A stretch of DNA of 64,000 nt from Iodobacter sp025352645 (GTDB taxonomy: Bacteria > Pseudomonadota > Gammaproteobacteria > Burkholderiales > Chitinibacteraceae). The notes beneath the pieces were generated by a model. It did no database searches. It was not told the origin of the DNA and saw nothing but the letters and a program-made list of their open reading frames with translations. Below, in pieces: positions 1-8,499 of this stretch. The stretch's first letter is position 1. Every line of letters begins with the position of its first letter. Location: contig NZ_JAWQUO010000002.1 in assembly GCF_033446605.1 (NCBI RefSeq), positions 124,001 to 188,000 of the forward strand, read 5' to 3'. A program made the translations under genes and the position numbers.

Positions 1-293
1 ATTTTTACCGCAGCCAGCGCGTCACGGATGGCAACGCTGGTATGCGTAAACGCGGCGGGGTTAATGATGATAAAATCTGTGCCGTCCAAATGGGCGGCAT
101 GGATGCGATCAATCAGCTCGTATTCGCGGTTCGATTGAAACGCGTCAACGCGCGCAGCGCGCAGCTGTCCCAGTTCAACTAGCTTAGTATTGATGGTGGC
201 GAGTGTATCCGCCCCATAATGCTGTGGCTCTCTTGAGCCAAGCAGGTTCAAATTTGGGCCATGTAGTACGAGGATACTGCGTGTGTTTTGCAT
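1..293 (-). CDS. aroQ: 3-dehydroquinate dehydratase type II, 3' end cut by window edge
   Basis: Type II dehydroquinase, third step of the shikimate pathway (3-dehydroquinate to 3-dehydroshikimate), cytoplasmic dodecamer in known members. The reverse strand from the ATG at 293 reads MQNTRSILVLHGPNLNLLG, the family signature, then the lid region containing the catalytic Tyr (EPQHYG), FQSNREYELIDRIH, and IIINPAAFTHTSVAIRDAL with the conserved INP and His. About 97 codons are present of a usual ~145; the C-terminus lies left of the window. It diverges from queA across a 205-bp gap (294-498) that must hold both promoters. A second shikimate gene, aroE, lies at 13.2 kb. Confidence 0.95.
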   Translation of the reverse strand, partial: MQNTRSILVLHGPNLNLLGSREPQHYGADTLATINTKLVELGQLRAARVDAFQSNREYELIDRIHAAHLDGTDFIIINPAAFTHTSVAIRDALAAVK

Positions 294-498
294 CCGCTGT
301 TCACTGTTGTTGCCTATCATTGGGCGAAGTTTGCCGCAGTATGTGCGAATTTGTCCAGAAAAAGTGGGCAATTTCGGTGAAAATACGTTCTAAAACACTT
401 GTTTGAAAGCGTCCCAAGCCAAGCTGAGCGTGGGTTTTATCGTACAAGTGGATACATTTTTTGTAGTTTTGTTACATTTATAAAAAAGGCTGTTTTGC

Positions 499-1527
499 AT
501 GCAAGTTGCTGACTTTGATTACCATTTGCCTGAATCCTTGATTGCCCAGTTCCCACCAGAAGTCCGTGGAGCAAGCCGCCTCTTACATATTGATGGCTTA
601 ACGCGGCAAGATTCACACTTTCGCCAGTTACCGCAGTTTTTACGTGCTGGGGATGTGCTTATTTTCAATGACACCAAGGTTATCAAGGCACGGGTCTTTG
701 GTAAAAAAGACTCAGGAGGTGCAATTGAAGCCTTGATTGAACGTGTTTTAGATGAGCATACAGCACTGGCACATATCCGCTCATCCAAGGCACCTAAACC
801 AGGGGCAAAGTTGATTTTTGCAGATCGTTGGCCCGCCACTATGATCGAGCGCAAAGATGATCTATTTAAATTACGTTTTGATGGGGATGAGAGCGTTTTA
901 GATATCTTGGAGCAAGCAGGCCAACTGCCCTTACCTCCATATATTACCCATACGCCGGATGAAGAAGACGCAAAGCGCTATCAAACCATTTATGCCAGAG
1001 ATCCAGGTGCGGTAGCCGCACCGACCGCAGGCTTGCACTTTACGCCGGAGCTGCTCGCTGAGTTACACGCGATGGGGGTTAAAACGGGCTATCTCACGCT
1101 GCATGTTGGCGCGGGGACATTTCAACCGATACGGGTCGATGACGTCAGTGAGCACGTTATGCATTTTGAGCGGTATTCAATTCCTGCGGCTACCGTCACC
1201 TTAATTGAAGCGACGAAATCCGCTGGGGGGCGAGTGATTGCCGTGGGTACAACCAGCTTGCGCGCGCTTGAGGCCGCGTCACAGAATGGATTTTTAGCCG
1301 AGCCTATTGGCGACACAAACATCTTTATTACGCCGGGCTATCAATTCAAAGTGGTGGATCGCCTGATTACCAATTTTCATCTGCCCAAATCAACGCTCTT
1401 AATGTTAGTGGCTGCGTTTGTAGGCTTTGAGACAATGCAAGCTGCCTATCAGCATGCGGTAGAGCTTGAGTATCGATTCTTTAGCTATGGCGATGCAATG
1501 CTGCTGGAGCCCAAAGCCCCAGCATAA
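499..1527 (+). CDS. queA: S-adenosylmethionine:tRNA ribosyltransferase-isomerase
   Basis: QueA transfers and isomerises the ribosyl moiety of SAM onto preQ1 at tRNA position 34, giving epoxyqueuosine. At 342 residues it is full length for the family. Visible signatures are DFDYHLPESLIAQFPP at residues 5-20, TAGLHFTPELL near 177, HVGAGTFQPI near 202, GTTSLRALE near 251 and TNFHLPKSTLLMLVAAF near 292. The ATG at 499 precedes the conserved N-terminus with almost no extension. tgt, the enzyme of the preceding queuosine step, follows 132 bp downstream on the same strand, so the two probably form one transcription unit. No strong terminator is visible between them. Confidence 0.97.
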   Translation: MQVADFDYHLPESLIAQFPPEVRGASRLLHIDGLTRQDSHFRQLPQFLRAGDVLIFNDTKVIKARVFGKKDSGGAIEALIERVLDEHTALAHIRSSKAPKPGAKLIFADRWPATMIERKDDLFKLRFDGDESVLDILEQAGQLPLPPYITHTPDEEDAKRYQTIYARDPGAVAAPTAGLHFTPELLAELHAMGVKTGYLTLHVGAGTFQPIRVDDVSEHVMHFERYSIPAATVTLIEATKSAGGRVIAVGTTSLRALEAASQNGFLAEPIGDTNIFITPGYQFKVVDRLITNFHLPKSTLLMLVAAFVGFETMQAAYQHAVELEYRFFSYGDAMLLEPKAPA

Positions 1528-1659
1528 ACGGGGTGCTTGTCGGTGAAGGGGCGCAGTGCCGGTATTTTTTATAGGGTAAGCGCGTTGCTTTGGCCGTAGC
1601 TTGGCGGTAATCTTGCGCCCCGTGCCGGACTGTGTTTCCGGCGGCGTTTAGGAAAAAAA

Positions 1660-2775
1660 ATGTTGAAATTTGAATTAAAAGCCACCAGTAGCGGCGCTCG
1701 TCGCGGCACCATGACCTTAAATCACGGTGTGGTGGAAACGCCAGTGTTTATGCCGGTAGGCACTTATGGCACGGTCAAAGCCATGACGCCGCGTGATTTA
1801 AAAGAAATTGGTGCACAGATTTGCCTAGGCAATACCTTTCACCTGTGGTTACGTCCAGGTTTAGAAGTGGTGGAGCAATTTGGCGGTCTGCACCAATTTA
1901 TGGGCTGGGATAAGCCTATCCTGACCGACTCGGGTGGTTTCCAAGTATTTAGCTTGGGCGCGATGCGCAAAATCACTGAAGAAGGCGTCACGTTTCAAAG
2001 CCCAGTGAATGGCGATAAATTATTTTTAACGCCCGAAGAATCGATGAAAATCCAAACGGTGCTCAATTCTGACATCGTAATGATTTTTGATGAATGCACG
2101 CCATATCCTGCTACCCGCCAAGAAGCAGGCGATTCGATGCGCATGTCTTACCGCTGGGCTAAGCGCTCGCGTGCTGAGTTTGATGCGCAGCAAAACCCAA
2201 ATGCGCTGTTTGGGATTGTGCAGGGTGGTATGTATGAAGACCTGCGTGATGAATCAATTGCGGGTTTGGTCGATATTGGCTTTGACGGCATGGCCATTGG
2301 TGGTTTGTCTGTGGGCGAGCCTAAAGAAGATATGGCGCGCATTTTGGCGCATACCGCACCCAAACTGCCGGTTAACAAGCCGCGCTATTTAATGGGTGTA
2401 GGCACGCCTGAAGACCTCGTGTATGGGGTTAGTCAGGGTATTGATATGTTCGATTGCGTGATGCCCACTCGCAACGCAAGGAATGGCATGTTATTTACAC
2501 GCTTTGGCGATGTAAAAATCAAAAATGCCAAACACAAGCTCGATACCCGTCCTTTAGATGCAACTTGCACCTGCTACACCTGCAAAAACTTTAGCCGTGG
2601 CTATCTACATCATTTGTTCCGCACGGGCGAGATTCTGGCCGCTCAGCTCAATACCATTCACAACCTGCATTACTATCAGGTGGTGATGGCGGAAATGCGT
2701 AGCGCGATTGAAGAAGACCGCTTTACTGAGCACGTGGCTCAGTTTCACGTGGATAGGGCGCGCGGGGTGGATTGA
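1660..2775 (+). CDS. tgt: Queuine tRNA-guanine transglycosylase
   Basis: Tgt exchanges guanine 34 of GUN-anticodon tRNAs for preQ1, the substrate QueA then modifies. The 371-residue length is normal. The general acid/base Asp is in LTDSGGFQVFSLG (residues 88-100), the nucleophilic Asp in DMFDCVMPTRNARNG near 267, and the zinc site in CTCYTCKNF followed by His near 320. A short A-rich stretch precedes the ATG. A strong bidirectional terminator follows the stop. The yajC-secD-secF genes that often follow tgt in proteobacteria are absent here. Confidence 0.97.
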   Translation: MLKFELKATSSGARRGTMTLNHGVVETPVFMPVGTYGTVKAMTPRDLKEIGAQICLGNTFHLWLRPGLEVVEQFGGLHQFMGWDKPILTDSGGFQVFSLGAMRKITEEGVTFQSPVNGDKLFLTPEESMKIQTVLNSDIVMIFDECTPYPATRQEAGDSMRMSYRWAKRSRAEFDAQQNPNALFGIVQGGMYEDLRDESIAGLVDIGFDGMAIGGLSVGEPKEDMARILAHTAPKLPVNKPRYLMGVGTPEDLVYGVSQGIDMFDCVMPTRNARNGMLFTRFGDVKIKNAKHKLDTRPLDATCTCYTCKNFSRGYLHHLFRTGEILAAQLNTIHNLHYYQVVMAEMRSAIEEDRFTEHVAQFHVDRARGVD

Positions 2776-2786
2776 AGCGGGGCGTC

Positions 2787-2821
2787 ATAAAAAAACGGCA
2801 CAGATTGTGCCGTTTTTTTTT
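2787..2821. terminator. Bidirectional intrinsic terminator between tgt and the convergent oxidoreductase gene
   Basis: Perfect inverted repeat AACGGCACA-gat-TGTGCCGTT with an A-run on the left and a run of nine T on the right, so it can end transcription from both sides. A second palindrome, GGCACGGCATGCCGTGCC at 2851-2868, sits just before the stop of the minus-strand gene. Confidence 0.9.
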
Positions 2822-2869
2822 ATTCAAGCTTTGCTGGGCATGCCTCGCTGGGCACGGCATGCCGTGCCC

Positions 2870-4138
2870 CTACTTGGCTAGTTCTAGCTCTAGTTTAACT
2901 GGCAGGGCAATTTTGTTGTCGGTGCTGTATTGGTAATCATTGAAAATATGCTCAGCACTTAAAGTTTGATAGTTGCCGTTTTCCAGCTTGTGGCTGGTGT
3001 CTTTCAAGCGATAGGTGTAGTGGCCACAGGTCCAGCAGTCAAAGTTGCGCATATGCGTGCATAGACAGGTTTTATCCATCACTTTGATACGTTTAGCGTC
3101 TGGCTCAATGGCGATTACGCGGTTGTAGGCTTCGATGTAGCTGCAGTTGCCTTTGGCGTCCAGCAGGTAGCCATAAGCTTCGCAGTTAGGGCGAATACCC
3201 GCGCCAATCGATGGGCTGTTTTTTAGCATGCGCATCGGGTAGCCAGTTGGGGAAATCTGGTTTACTTCAATATTATCTTCGCTGGTCTTGAAATACTCTT
3301 GCTGCACATCGGCAGGTAAGCCGCATTCTTCCGACACAGTAAAGCGCGTTGCCACCTGCACTGCTGCAGCGCCTGACTCTAGGTAGGCAACCGCGTCAGT
3401 GCCAGTAAAAATGCCGCCAGCAGGGATAACGGGGATATCTAAATGCTCGTCCAGCATAAACTGGTGAATTTCGGCCACGATGGTGGCTAGGTCATATTGT
3501 GCCCAGTCCATACCAAAGCCTAAATGACCCCCTGCCAACGGGCCTTCTACCACCACATAATCGGGTAGGCGATTCAGCTTGGCGTTTTTACGCAGGAATA
3601 ACTGTAAGGCACGTACCGATGAAACAATGATGCCTAGCTTGGCATCACGAAAGCGCGGGTGATCTTCGATCAGCCCCATAGAACCTAGGTGTAAGCCAGC
3701 AGCCAGTGTAATCCCATCAATACCAGCATCTAAAGCGGCATTTAAACGGACCCGAAGTGTTTCTTTCGGGGCGTTCATGGTGAGTTTTTCCATGCAGTTG
3801 ATAAAAACCATGCCATCGCCACGTTTGGCTTCCATGGTTTTACTGACATGCAGCTTGGTGGCTTCTTCTAGGCGGCCTAAATCAAACTGAACTTCGGATT
3901 TATCCGAGTTAGCTACATTGTGTTTGTATTGTTGGAGCTTTTCTTTAACTTGCTTGGTTTTGTAGCGACGATCCGTCACTGTGTTGATCATTGCATCCGA
4001 GATATGGCCTACGCCACCTAAACGAGCCGCTTCAAGCGCCAGATCGGCGGTGGAAATATCAACACCCATGCCGCCAATCATGATCGGCACTAATTCTTTT
4101 TTGCCGAAGCGAAGGCGGAAGTCATCTACACGTTTCAT
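2870..4138 (-). CDS. Nitronate monooxygenase-like FMN oxidoreductase (2-nitropropane dioxygenase family)
   Basis: TIM-barrel FMN enzyme of the NMO/NPD family. The N-terminus has PIMIGGMGVDISTADLALEAARLGGVGHIS, the typical start of these barrels. The middle has VVEGPLAGGHLGFG (GGHxG, FMN phosphate loop) and VIPAGGIFTGTDAVAYLESGAAAVQVATRF, the second phosphate-binding segment. The C-terminal ~70 residues carry a cysteine cluster (CLCTHMRNFDCWTCGHY) not typical of classical nitronate monooxygenases, hinting at a metal site or a distinct subfamily. I chose the ATG at 4138; an in-frame TTG six codons upstream (4156) is possible. The substrate cannot be read from sequence, and enoyl-ACP reductase FabK-type activity is an alternative. 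Confidence 0.75.
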   Translation of the reverse strand: MKRVDDFRLRFGKKELVPIMIGGMGVDISTADLALEAARLGGVGHISDAMINTVTDRRYKTKQVKEKLQQYKHNVANSDKSEVQFDLGRLEEATKLHVSKTMEAKRGDGMVFINCMEKLTMNAPKETLRVRLNAALDAGIDGITLAAGLHLGSMGLIEDHPRFRDAKLGIIVSSVRALQLFLRKNAKLNRLPDYVVVEGPLAGGHLGFGMDWAQYDLATIVAEIHQFMLDEHLDIPVIPAGGIFTGTDAVAYLESGAAAVQVATRFTVSEECGLPADVQQEYFKTSEDNIEVNQISPTGYPMRMLKNSPSIGAGIRPNCEAYGYLLDAKGNCSYIEAYNRVIAIEPDAKRIKVMDKTCLCTHMRNFDCWTCGHYTYRLKDTSHKLENGNYQTLSAEHIFNDYQYSTDNKIALPVKLELELAK

Positions 4139-4186
4139 CGTTTGTACTTTAACCAAGTAATCAAAAAGGGGCTAAACCTTCTAGTA

Positions 4187-4229
4187 CTGCTCAAGTTGAT
4201 TTCATATTACTGAAGTTCAGCTTGAGCAG
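4187..4229. repeat. Near-perfect inverted repeat in the rph/oxidoreductase gap
   Basis: CTGCTCAAGTTGA and TCAGCTTGAGCAG form 13-bp arms with one mismatch around a ~17-bp spacer. There is no T-run, so it is not a standard terminator. The rest of the 283-bp gap 4139-4421 shows no gene. Confidence 0.5.
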
Positions 4230-4421
4230 AGCCTAGGCACCGCATATTTTTATCGCGTTAACACCACGAGGGTGGAGATTTTGCGGGTAAATTCAAATTA
4301 AAATGAGCATTTGAATTTAGGTAATTGTTGCGCAAACGCTTTTTTCTGCGTTTTTAATCCCCAGCCTGCGGTGGTTTGTAGGGAATTATCTATCGTTAAG
4401 CAGCGTAATTTATCATCTAAA

Positions 4422-5138
4422 TCAGCTGGCTAGCGCGCTTTGTTGCATGGCGATCAAATCTTTAATCCCTTGTTCCGCTAAGTCTAATAATGCATTCATT
4501 TCTAGGCGTGAAAATGCTACCCCTTCGGCGGTTCCTTGTACTTCTACGAATTTTCCGCTGCTGGTCATCACTACATTCATATCTGTTTCACAGTCTGAAT
4601 CTTCAGGATAATCTAAATCTAGTACCGCTTCGCCTTGGTAAATCCCTACTGAAATGGCTGCGACATGCTCGCGAATCGGCGATTTTTCTAGTTTGCCGGC
4701 GGCAATCAAGCCATTGATGGCATCGGTCATGGCCACAAAAGCACCGGTGATACTTGCAGTACGCGTGCCGCCATCGGCTTGGATTACATCGCAATCAATC
4801 ACAATTTGGCGCTCGCCCAAAGCGGCCATATCGACTACGGCACGCAATGAGCGGCCAATCAGGCGTTGAATTTCTTGGGTGCGGCCACTTTGCTTACCTT
4901 GTGCCGCTTCACGGCGCATACGGGTATTGGTGGAACGTGGCAGCATGCCGTATTCGGCCGTTACCCAGCCCTTGCCCTTGCCTTTTAAAAAGGGCGGTAC
5001 GTTTTCTTCTACCGAAGCGGTGCATAGCACTTTGGTATCGCCAAATTCAATCAATACCGAGCCTTCGGCATGACGCGTGTATTGGCGAGTAATGCGTACT
5101 TGGCGAAGTTCGTCGTTACGGCGTGCGGAAGGGCGCAT
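4422..5138 (-). CDS. rph: Ribonuclease PH
   Basis: Phosphorolytic 3'-5' exoribonuclease trimming tRNA and other RNA 3' ends; hexameric in known members. It has 238 residues, full length. The N-terminus MRPSARRNDELRQVRITRQYTRHAEGS is diagnostic. The phosphate/RNA-binding segment GKQSGRTQEIQRLIGRSLRAVVD and the catalytic QADGGTRTASITGAFVAM are intact, and the tail EGVAFSRLEMNALLDLAEQGI is conserved. It is apparently monocistronic, with a long intergenic region upstream. Unlike the known E. coli K-12 rph frameshift, this copy is intact. Confidence 0.97.
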   Translation of the reverse strand: MRPSARRNDELRQVRITRQYTRHAEGSVLIEFGDTKVLCTASVEENVPPFLKGKGKGWVTAEYGMLPRSTNTRMRREAAQGKQSGRTQEIQRLIGRSLRAVVDMAALGERQIVIDCDVIQADGGTRTASITGAFVAMTDAINGLIAAGKLEKSPIREHVAAISVGIYQGEAVLDLDYPEDSDCETDMNVVMTSSGKFVEVQGTAEGVAFSRLEMNALLDLAEQGIKDLIAMQQSALAS

Positions 5139-5319
5139 GGCGGGTCTCTTTATATTTTAGTTGGGCGGATTATACCGATGTTGTGCCTTGCCATCGCTTT
5201 GCAATTTTACGCCCTGCAATAAGTCACATTTACACAGTACAGACTGGATGTGACTGATATGTTGCAGTGCTCTGATCCAAGGGCAGATTGCTGGCTGAGT
5301 TTGCTTGCAATAAGAAGAC

Positions 5320-5419
5320 CTGACTATACCTCTTGCTCAATCTCATTATAAATATCGTAGGGCGGGTGAAACCCGCGAGCCATGCTGAAGAAATACGCGG
5401 ATTTCATCCGCCCTACGAT
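5320..5419 (+). repeat. R1 repeat, degenerate copy (one end only)
   Basis: The left end CTGACTATACCTCTTGCTCA and the next ~20 bp match the intact R1 MITE at 11615-11785. Inside is the hairpin CGTAGGGCGGGTGAAA...TTTCATCCGCCCTACG (5356-5417). The right terminal repeat is missing. The hairpin loop (GAGCCATGCTGA...) is the reverse complement of the loop in the 11.6-kb copy. Confidence 0.75.
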
Positions 5420-5696
5420 GTTTCAACGCTTTGCAATAGATAGATCTAAGTTGATCGCTTAAGGTTTAACAATCAATAGTGCCCTTCAGTTGATTGAATT
5501 GGGTTTAAGCCCCGTGCCACGAGTGGCGATAAAAACGCAAGAAGCTGGCTTTGAAAATGGCTAAAAAACCCAAAAAATAGCAAAATTTAGCCCACGTTTT
5601 CTTCTGTGAAACACCGTGTTCTCTGTGGTTCAAGATTTGGGTTTTTGCTGCGTAACATCAGTTACTGATCCAGCGGCTGTTTTGCTCTATAGGCAG

Positions 5697-5826
5697 CCTC
5701 AAAAACCGCATCTGATCTTAATAATACTGCGTTGCGCATTAAAAAATATCCTTACATATCAATCATATGCAGCGTCTATTTTTTAATACGCGCCTTGTTT
5801 TATTTAGAAAGATAGGTTTTTCGAGG
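5697..5826. repeat. R2 repeat, copy 1 (130 bp, terminal inverted repeats)
   Basis: It begins CCTCAAAAACC and ends GGTTTTTCGAGG. The inside, TACTGCGTTGCGCATTAAAA, CTTACATATCA, CATATGCAGCG and TTTTTTAATACGCGCCTTG, is nearly identical to 24773-24903. GCGCATTAAAAAAT and ATTTTTTAATACGCGC also pair, so the whole element can fold into one long hairpin. No coding capacity. Confidence 0.85.
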
Positions 5827-5855
5827 TCGCCTTTAATCGCGTCATGGTAGAGCAC

Positions 5856-6539
5856 TTATTTTTTTAACAGCAAGCCCAGCACGCCAAATAAGATGGGCTG
5901 GTGTATTAGGTAGATAATGAGGCTGTGCTTGCCTAGCCAGCGTAGTGGGGCGAGTTGGCGCTGGCCGCCTTGGGCTAGCCATTGAGCTGGCAGCATGGTT
6001 TGGGCGGCGATGCCAAGCAGTACCACGCCAAACCAAGGCAGCATTGGCACGTAATCTTCAGTTCTAGGTTTGTAAGTCATCATGCCCAGCCAAGCCAGTG
6101 CGGGCTGATCAAATAGCGTGGCTTGTAGCAGCACACCTAGCAAAATCAGTAGCAATCCTAGAACTAAGCAGAGGCGGGGTTTATTCCTAAACAGCGGGGC
6201 GATTAAGCCTGCCACAAAAAAGAAGTGCAGCACGCCAAACCAGATAATGGCATTGGGGAAAATAAACCAGCTGCCCAACGTGGCGGCTCCTGCACAGGCC
6301 AGTAATCTTAACTGACGTTGCCAGCTTGGTTGCGCGCCAGCGCAAAGACCCGCTACTGCAGCAAATAGGCTGACGATCAAGGTGCGGAGCGCCACCCATT
6401 CTGGATCAATATTAGTTTGCACCGACCAAACGCCGAAATAGGCCAGATCAAAAGAAAAATGAAACAACACCATTAAGACAACGGCAATGCCTCGAAGTAG
6501 ATCAGGAAGAGGTTTACGGGGCCTAAGGACTAATGACAT
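5856..6539 (-). CDS. DUF1624 (heparan-alpha-glucosaminide acetyltransferase-like) integral membrane protein
   Basis: A 227-residue polytopic membrane protein with about seven hydrophobic segments. The start LPDLLRGIAVVLMVLFHFSFDL has the Arg-Gly...His signature of the DUF1624/HGSNAT family, acyltransferase-like membrane proteins. The end KHSLIIYLIHQPILFGVLGLLL is the family's C-terminal motif. Family members are thought to move acyl groups across the membrane; the substrate is unknown here. It starts 3 bp after the PP2C stop and is the third gene of a kinase-phosphatase-membrane protein unit. An operon is likely from spacing, but a functional link to phosphorylation is only inferred. Confidence 0.8.
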   Translation of the reverse strand: MSLVLRPRKPLPDLLRGIAVVLMVLFHFSFDLAYFGVWSVQTNIDPEWVALRTLIVSLFAAVAGLCAGAQPSWQRQLRLLACAGAATLGSWFIFPNAIIWFGVLHFFFVAGLIAPLFRNKPRLCLVLGLLLILLGVLLQATLFDQPALAWLGMMTYKPRTEDYVPMLPWFGVVLLGIAAQTMLPAQWLAQGGQRQLAPLRWLGKHSLIIYLIHQPILFGVLGLLLKK

Positions 6540-6542
6540 TAT

Positions 6543-7448
6543 TTATTTAGAGTACTTTTGGATGGCTGCCTGAATCTCAGCAATAGCGGCTTCGATATCA
6601 TCGTCGGTGATATTGGCGCTGCTGCTTAAAGGGTCTATATGCGTAGTAATGGTGTTGGGGTCTAGTTTTTGAGTGGAAACGAAGGTGTTTTCGGAGAAAA
6701 CGTTTTCATCCGCATCGTGCCAATTAATGCCGAGCGCACTGATATTATCGGAGAACTTACCCGCGCGTAATTCGGCTCTATCCATAAGCTGGGGTATAGA
6801 GAATAAAACAGGAAATGAGGATAAAAAGTGAATTAAATCGCTTTCATCCACAGAGCCCCATAGCCCATCGGTGCACAGCAGCAGGGTATCGTTGTCAATT
6901 AAGAGAATCTTGCTGCCTAGATCGATATCTGGCTTGAGGGTTCCGCCCAGACAATTATAAATTTTATTTCTTTCTGGGTGAATTAAGGCTTCTTCGGCGG
7001 TGATTTTGCCATCATTAACCAATTGCTGCACCTTAGAATGGTCTTTGGTTTGCAGCAAAATTTCGCCTTTACGCAGCACATATAGGCGTGAATCCCCAAC
7101 GTGAGCCCAATGCAAAACACCGTCTTGTATTACACAGCAGACCACGGTAGTGCGTGGGATTTCAAGTAGCTGATGATTGCTTGCATAATGAGAAATCGCA
7201 CTATGGCATTGCAGTAAAGCATCATGCAGAAATTGCGTTGGTTTTCTGAGGTAGGGTTGTGCTTTTTTCTGAAATTGATCAGTGAGTAGCTCAACGGCAA
7301 TTTGCGCCGCAATTTCGCCATGTAAATGGCCACCCATGCCGTCAGCCACCACTAATAGCAATGCGTCTCGGCTATAAGAATAGCCTAAGCGATCTTGATT
7401 ATATTGCCGCCCGCCTTGGCGGCTATTTTGATATACAGTGAATTTCAT
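6543..7448 (-). CDS. PP2C-type protein serine/threonine phosphatase
   Basis: Soluble PPM/PP2C phosphatase of ~301 residues with the metal-binding motifs in order: NQDR near the N-terminus, VVADGMGGHLHGE, HVGDSRLYVLR, LLCTDGLWGSVDESD and DNISALGI. A ~65-residue acidic C-terminal tail follows the catalytic domain. I chose the ATG at 7448 because it overlaps the kinase stop (ATGA), giving translational coupling; a longer in-frame start at 7487 would run into the kinase gene. Its likely job is to reverse phosphorylation by the adjacent kinase. Confidence 0.92.
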   Translation of the reverse strand: MKFTVYQNSRQGGRQYNQDRLGYSYSRDALLLVVADGMGGHLHGEIAAQIAVELLTDQFQKKAQPYLRKPTQFLHDALLQCHSAISHYASNHQLLEIPRTTVVCCVIQDGVLHWAHVGDSRLYVLRKGEILLQTKDHSKVQQLVNDGKITAEEALIHPERNKIYNCLGGTLKPDIDLGSKILLIDNDTLLLCTDGLWGSVDESDLIHFLSSFPVLFSIPQLMDRAELRAGKFSDNISALGINWHDADENVFSENTFVSTQKLDPNTITTHIDPLSSSANITDDDIEAAIAEIQAAIQKYSK

Positions 7449-8413
7449 TCTGTTTCCAACTGGCCTTTGTTCGAAAACTCGACCCATTTGCGTCTTAATG
7501 TACTCACAATGCCGCTGCGTTTAAGCGGCGCGGAGCCACGCTCTAATAGCTGCTTTTGTAGTTGTGGCACACTTTGTGGGCGCAGGCTAGGATCTAAACT
7601 TAAGCATAATGAAATAAGCTCGATGAGTTCGGGCGAGTAGCGATCCCCATAGCGATCATGCAATTTAATCACCTTATCTTCTTTCAAGCGTAAATCCGCA
7701 GGTTGTGGAGCCGTACCGGCGATACAGGCAAATAAGCTAGCACCAATGCCATAAATATCAGTCCAAGGGCCGTGCGGATCTTTTTTATTATATTGCTCAG
7801 GCGCAGCAAAGCCTGGGGTGTACATGGGGGTGAGCTTGCTTTGCTCTAGGGCTAAAGTTTGGCGTGCGGAGCCAAAATCAAGCAATACCGGTGAGCCATC
7901 TTTGCGAATATAAATATTGGCGGGTTTAATATCTAAATGTAAGAGCTTATTTAGATGAACTTCGCGTAAACCATTGAGTAAATGATAAAAAACATGACGA
8001 ATTAAGCCTTCGTCTACCCCTTCTCTGCCATGCTTAAGCTGAATTTCTTTTTGCAATGTGCGGCCACGCTCATATTCCATCACCATATAAACCGTATCAT
8101 TGGCACGGAAAAAATTACGCACCCGGATAATGTTAGGATGTTGAATATGAGCTAAGGTTTTGCCCTCTTCAAAAAAGCATTTTAAACCGTGGCGAAATAA
8201 AGCAATGCTATCTTCGCTGCGTGCTTGTACCACATCACCTTCGGTTCTGAGCGCTAAAGAATTGGGTAAGTATTCTTTAATCGCAACTGGATAATCATTC
8301 TCATCATGGGCCAGATACACAATACTAAAGCCACCCGCCGACAATAACTTGGCGATGGTGTAGTTCTGGAGTTGATAACCGCGTGCGAGCGGTTGATTGC
8401 TTGGAGTTGCCAT
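7445..8413 (-). CDS. Serine/threonine protein kinase, non-RD type
   Basis: Hanks-type kinase of 322 residues. The Gly-rich loop is LLSAGGFSIVYLA (residues 23-35), the ATP-anchoring Lys is in VAIKEYLP (K46), and the catalytic loop is HLDIKPAN (159-166) where HRD is usual. DFGSARQ is at 179-185 and the APE-like FAAPEQY follows. The replacement of Arg by Leu in HRD makes it a non-RD kinase, usually less dependent on activation-loop phosphorylation. There is no transmembrane segment or sensor domain, and a ~40-residue basic tail follows the domain. It overlaps the phosphatase gene by 4 bp and diverges from yicC. Confidence 0.93.
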   Translation of the reverse strand: MATPSNQPLARGYQLQNYTIAKLLSAGGFSIVYLAHDENDYPVAIKEYLPNSLALRTEGDVVQARSEDSIALFRHGLKCFFEEGKTLAHIQHPNIIRVRNFFRANDTVYMVMEYERGRTLQKEIQLKHGREGVDEGLIRHVFYHLLNGLREVHLNKLLHLDIKPANIYIRKDGSPVLLDFGSARQTLALEQSKLTPMYTPGFAAPEQYNKKDPHGPWTDIYGIGASLFACIAGTAPQPADLRLKEDKVIKLHDRYGDRYSPELIELISLCLSLDPSLRPQSVPQLQKQLLERGSAPLKRSGIVSTLRRKWVEFSNKGQLETE

Positions 8414-8499
8414 CCGACTCTTTTCGTTATACTGATGTATCTGTTAATTTTGATTTCAGCTTGAGGGAATGTAAAGCTATTCCCTTTAAAGGAACCCTA

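Larger units (their letters stand above)
5139..5855. other. Gene-free 717 bp holding three classes of repeat
   Basis: I see no credible gene. The stretch holds a degenerate R1 element (about 5320-5419), a half copy of R3 ending in GCTGCGTAACATCAGTT at 5647-5663, and a complete R2 element (5697-5826). The left ~100 bp must contain the rph promoter. Confidence 0.7.

Noticed and set aside
519..854. Minus-strand ORF inside queA
   Set aside because: Lies fully within a well-supported gene in another frame and has Ser/Arg/Lys-rich low-complexity composition typical of an antisense shadow.
1547..1623. GGGGCGCA / TGCGCCCC inverted repeat between queA and tgt as a terminator or riboswitch
   Set aside because: The arms are only 8 bp with a ~60-bp loop and no T-run; no recognised preQ1 riboswitch pattern was found.
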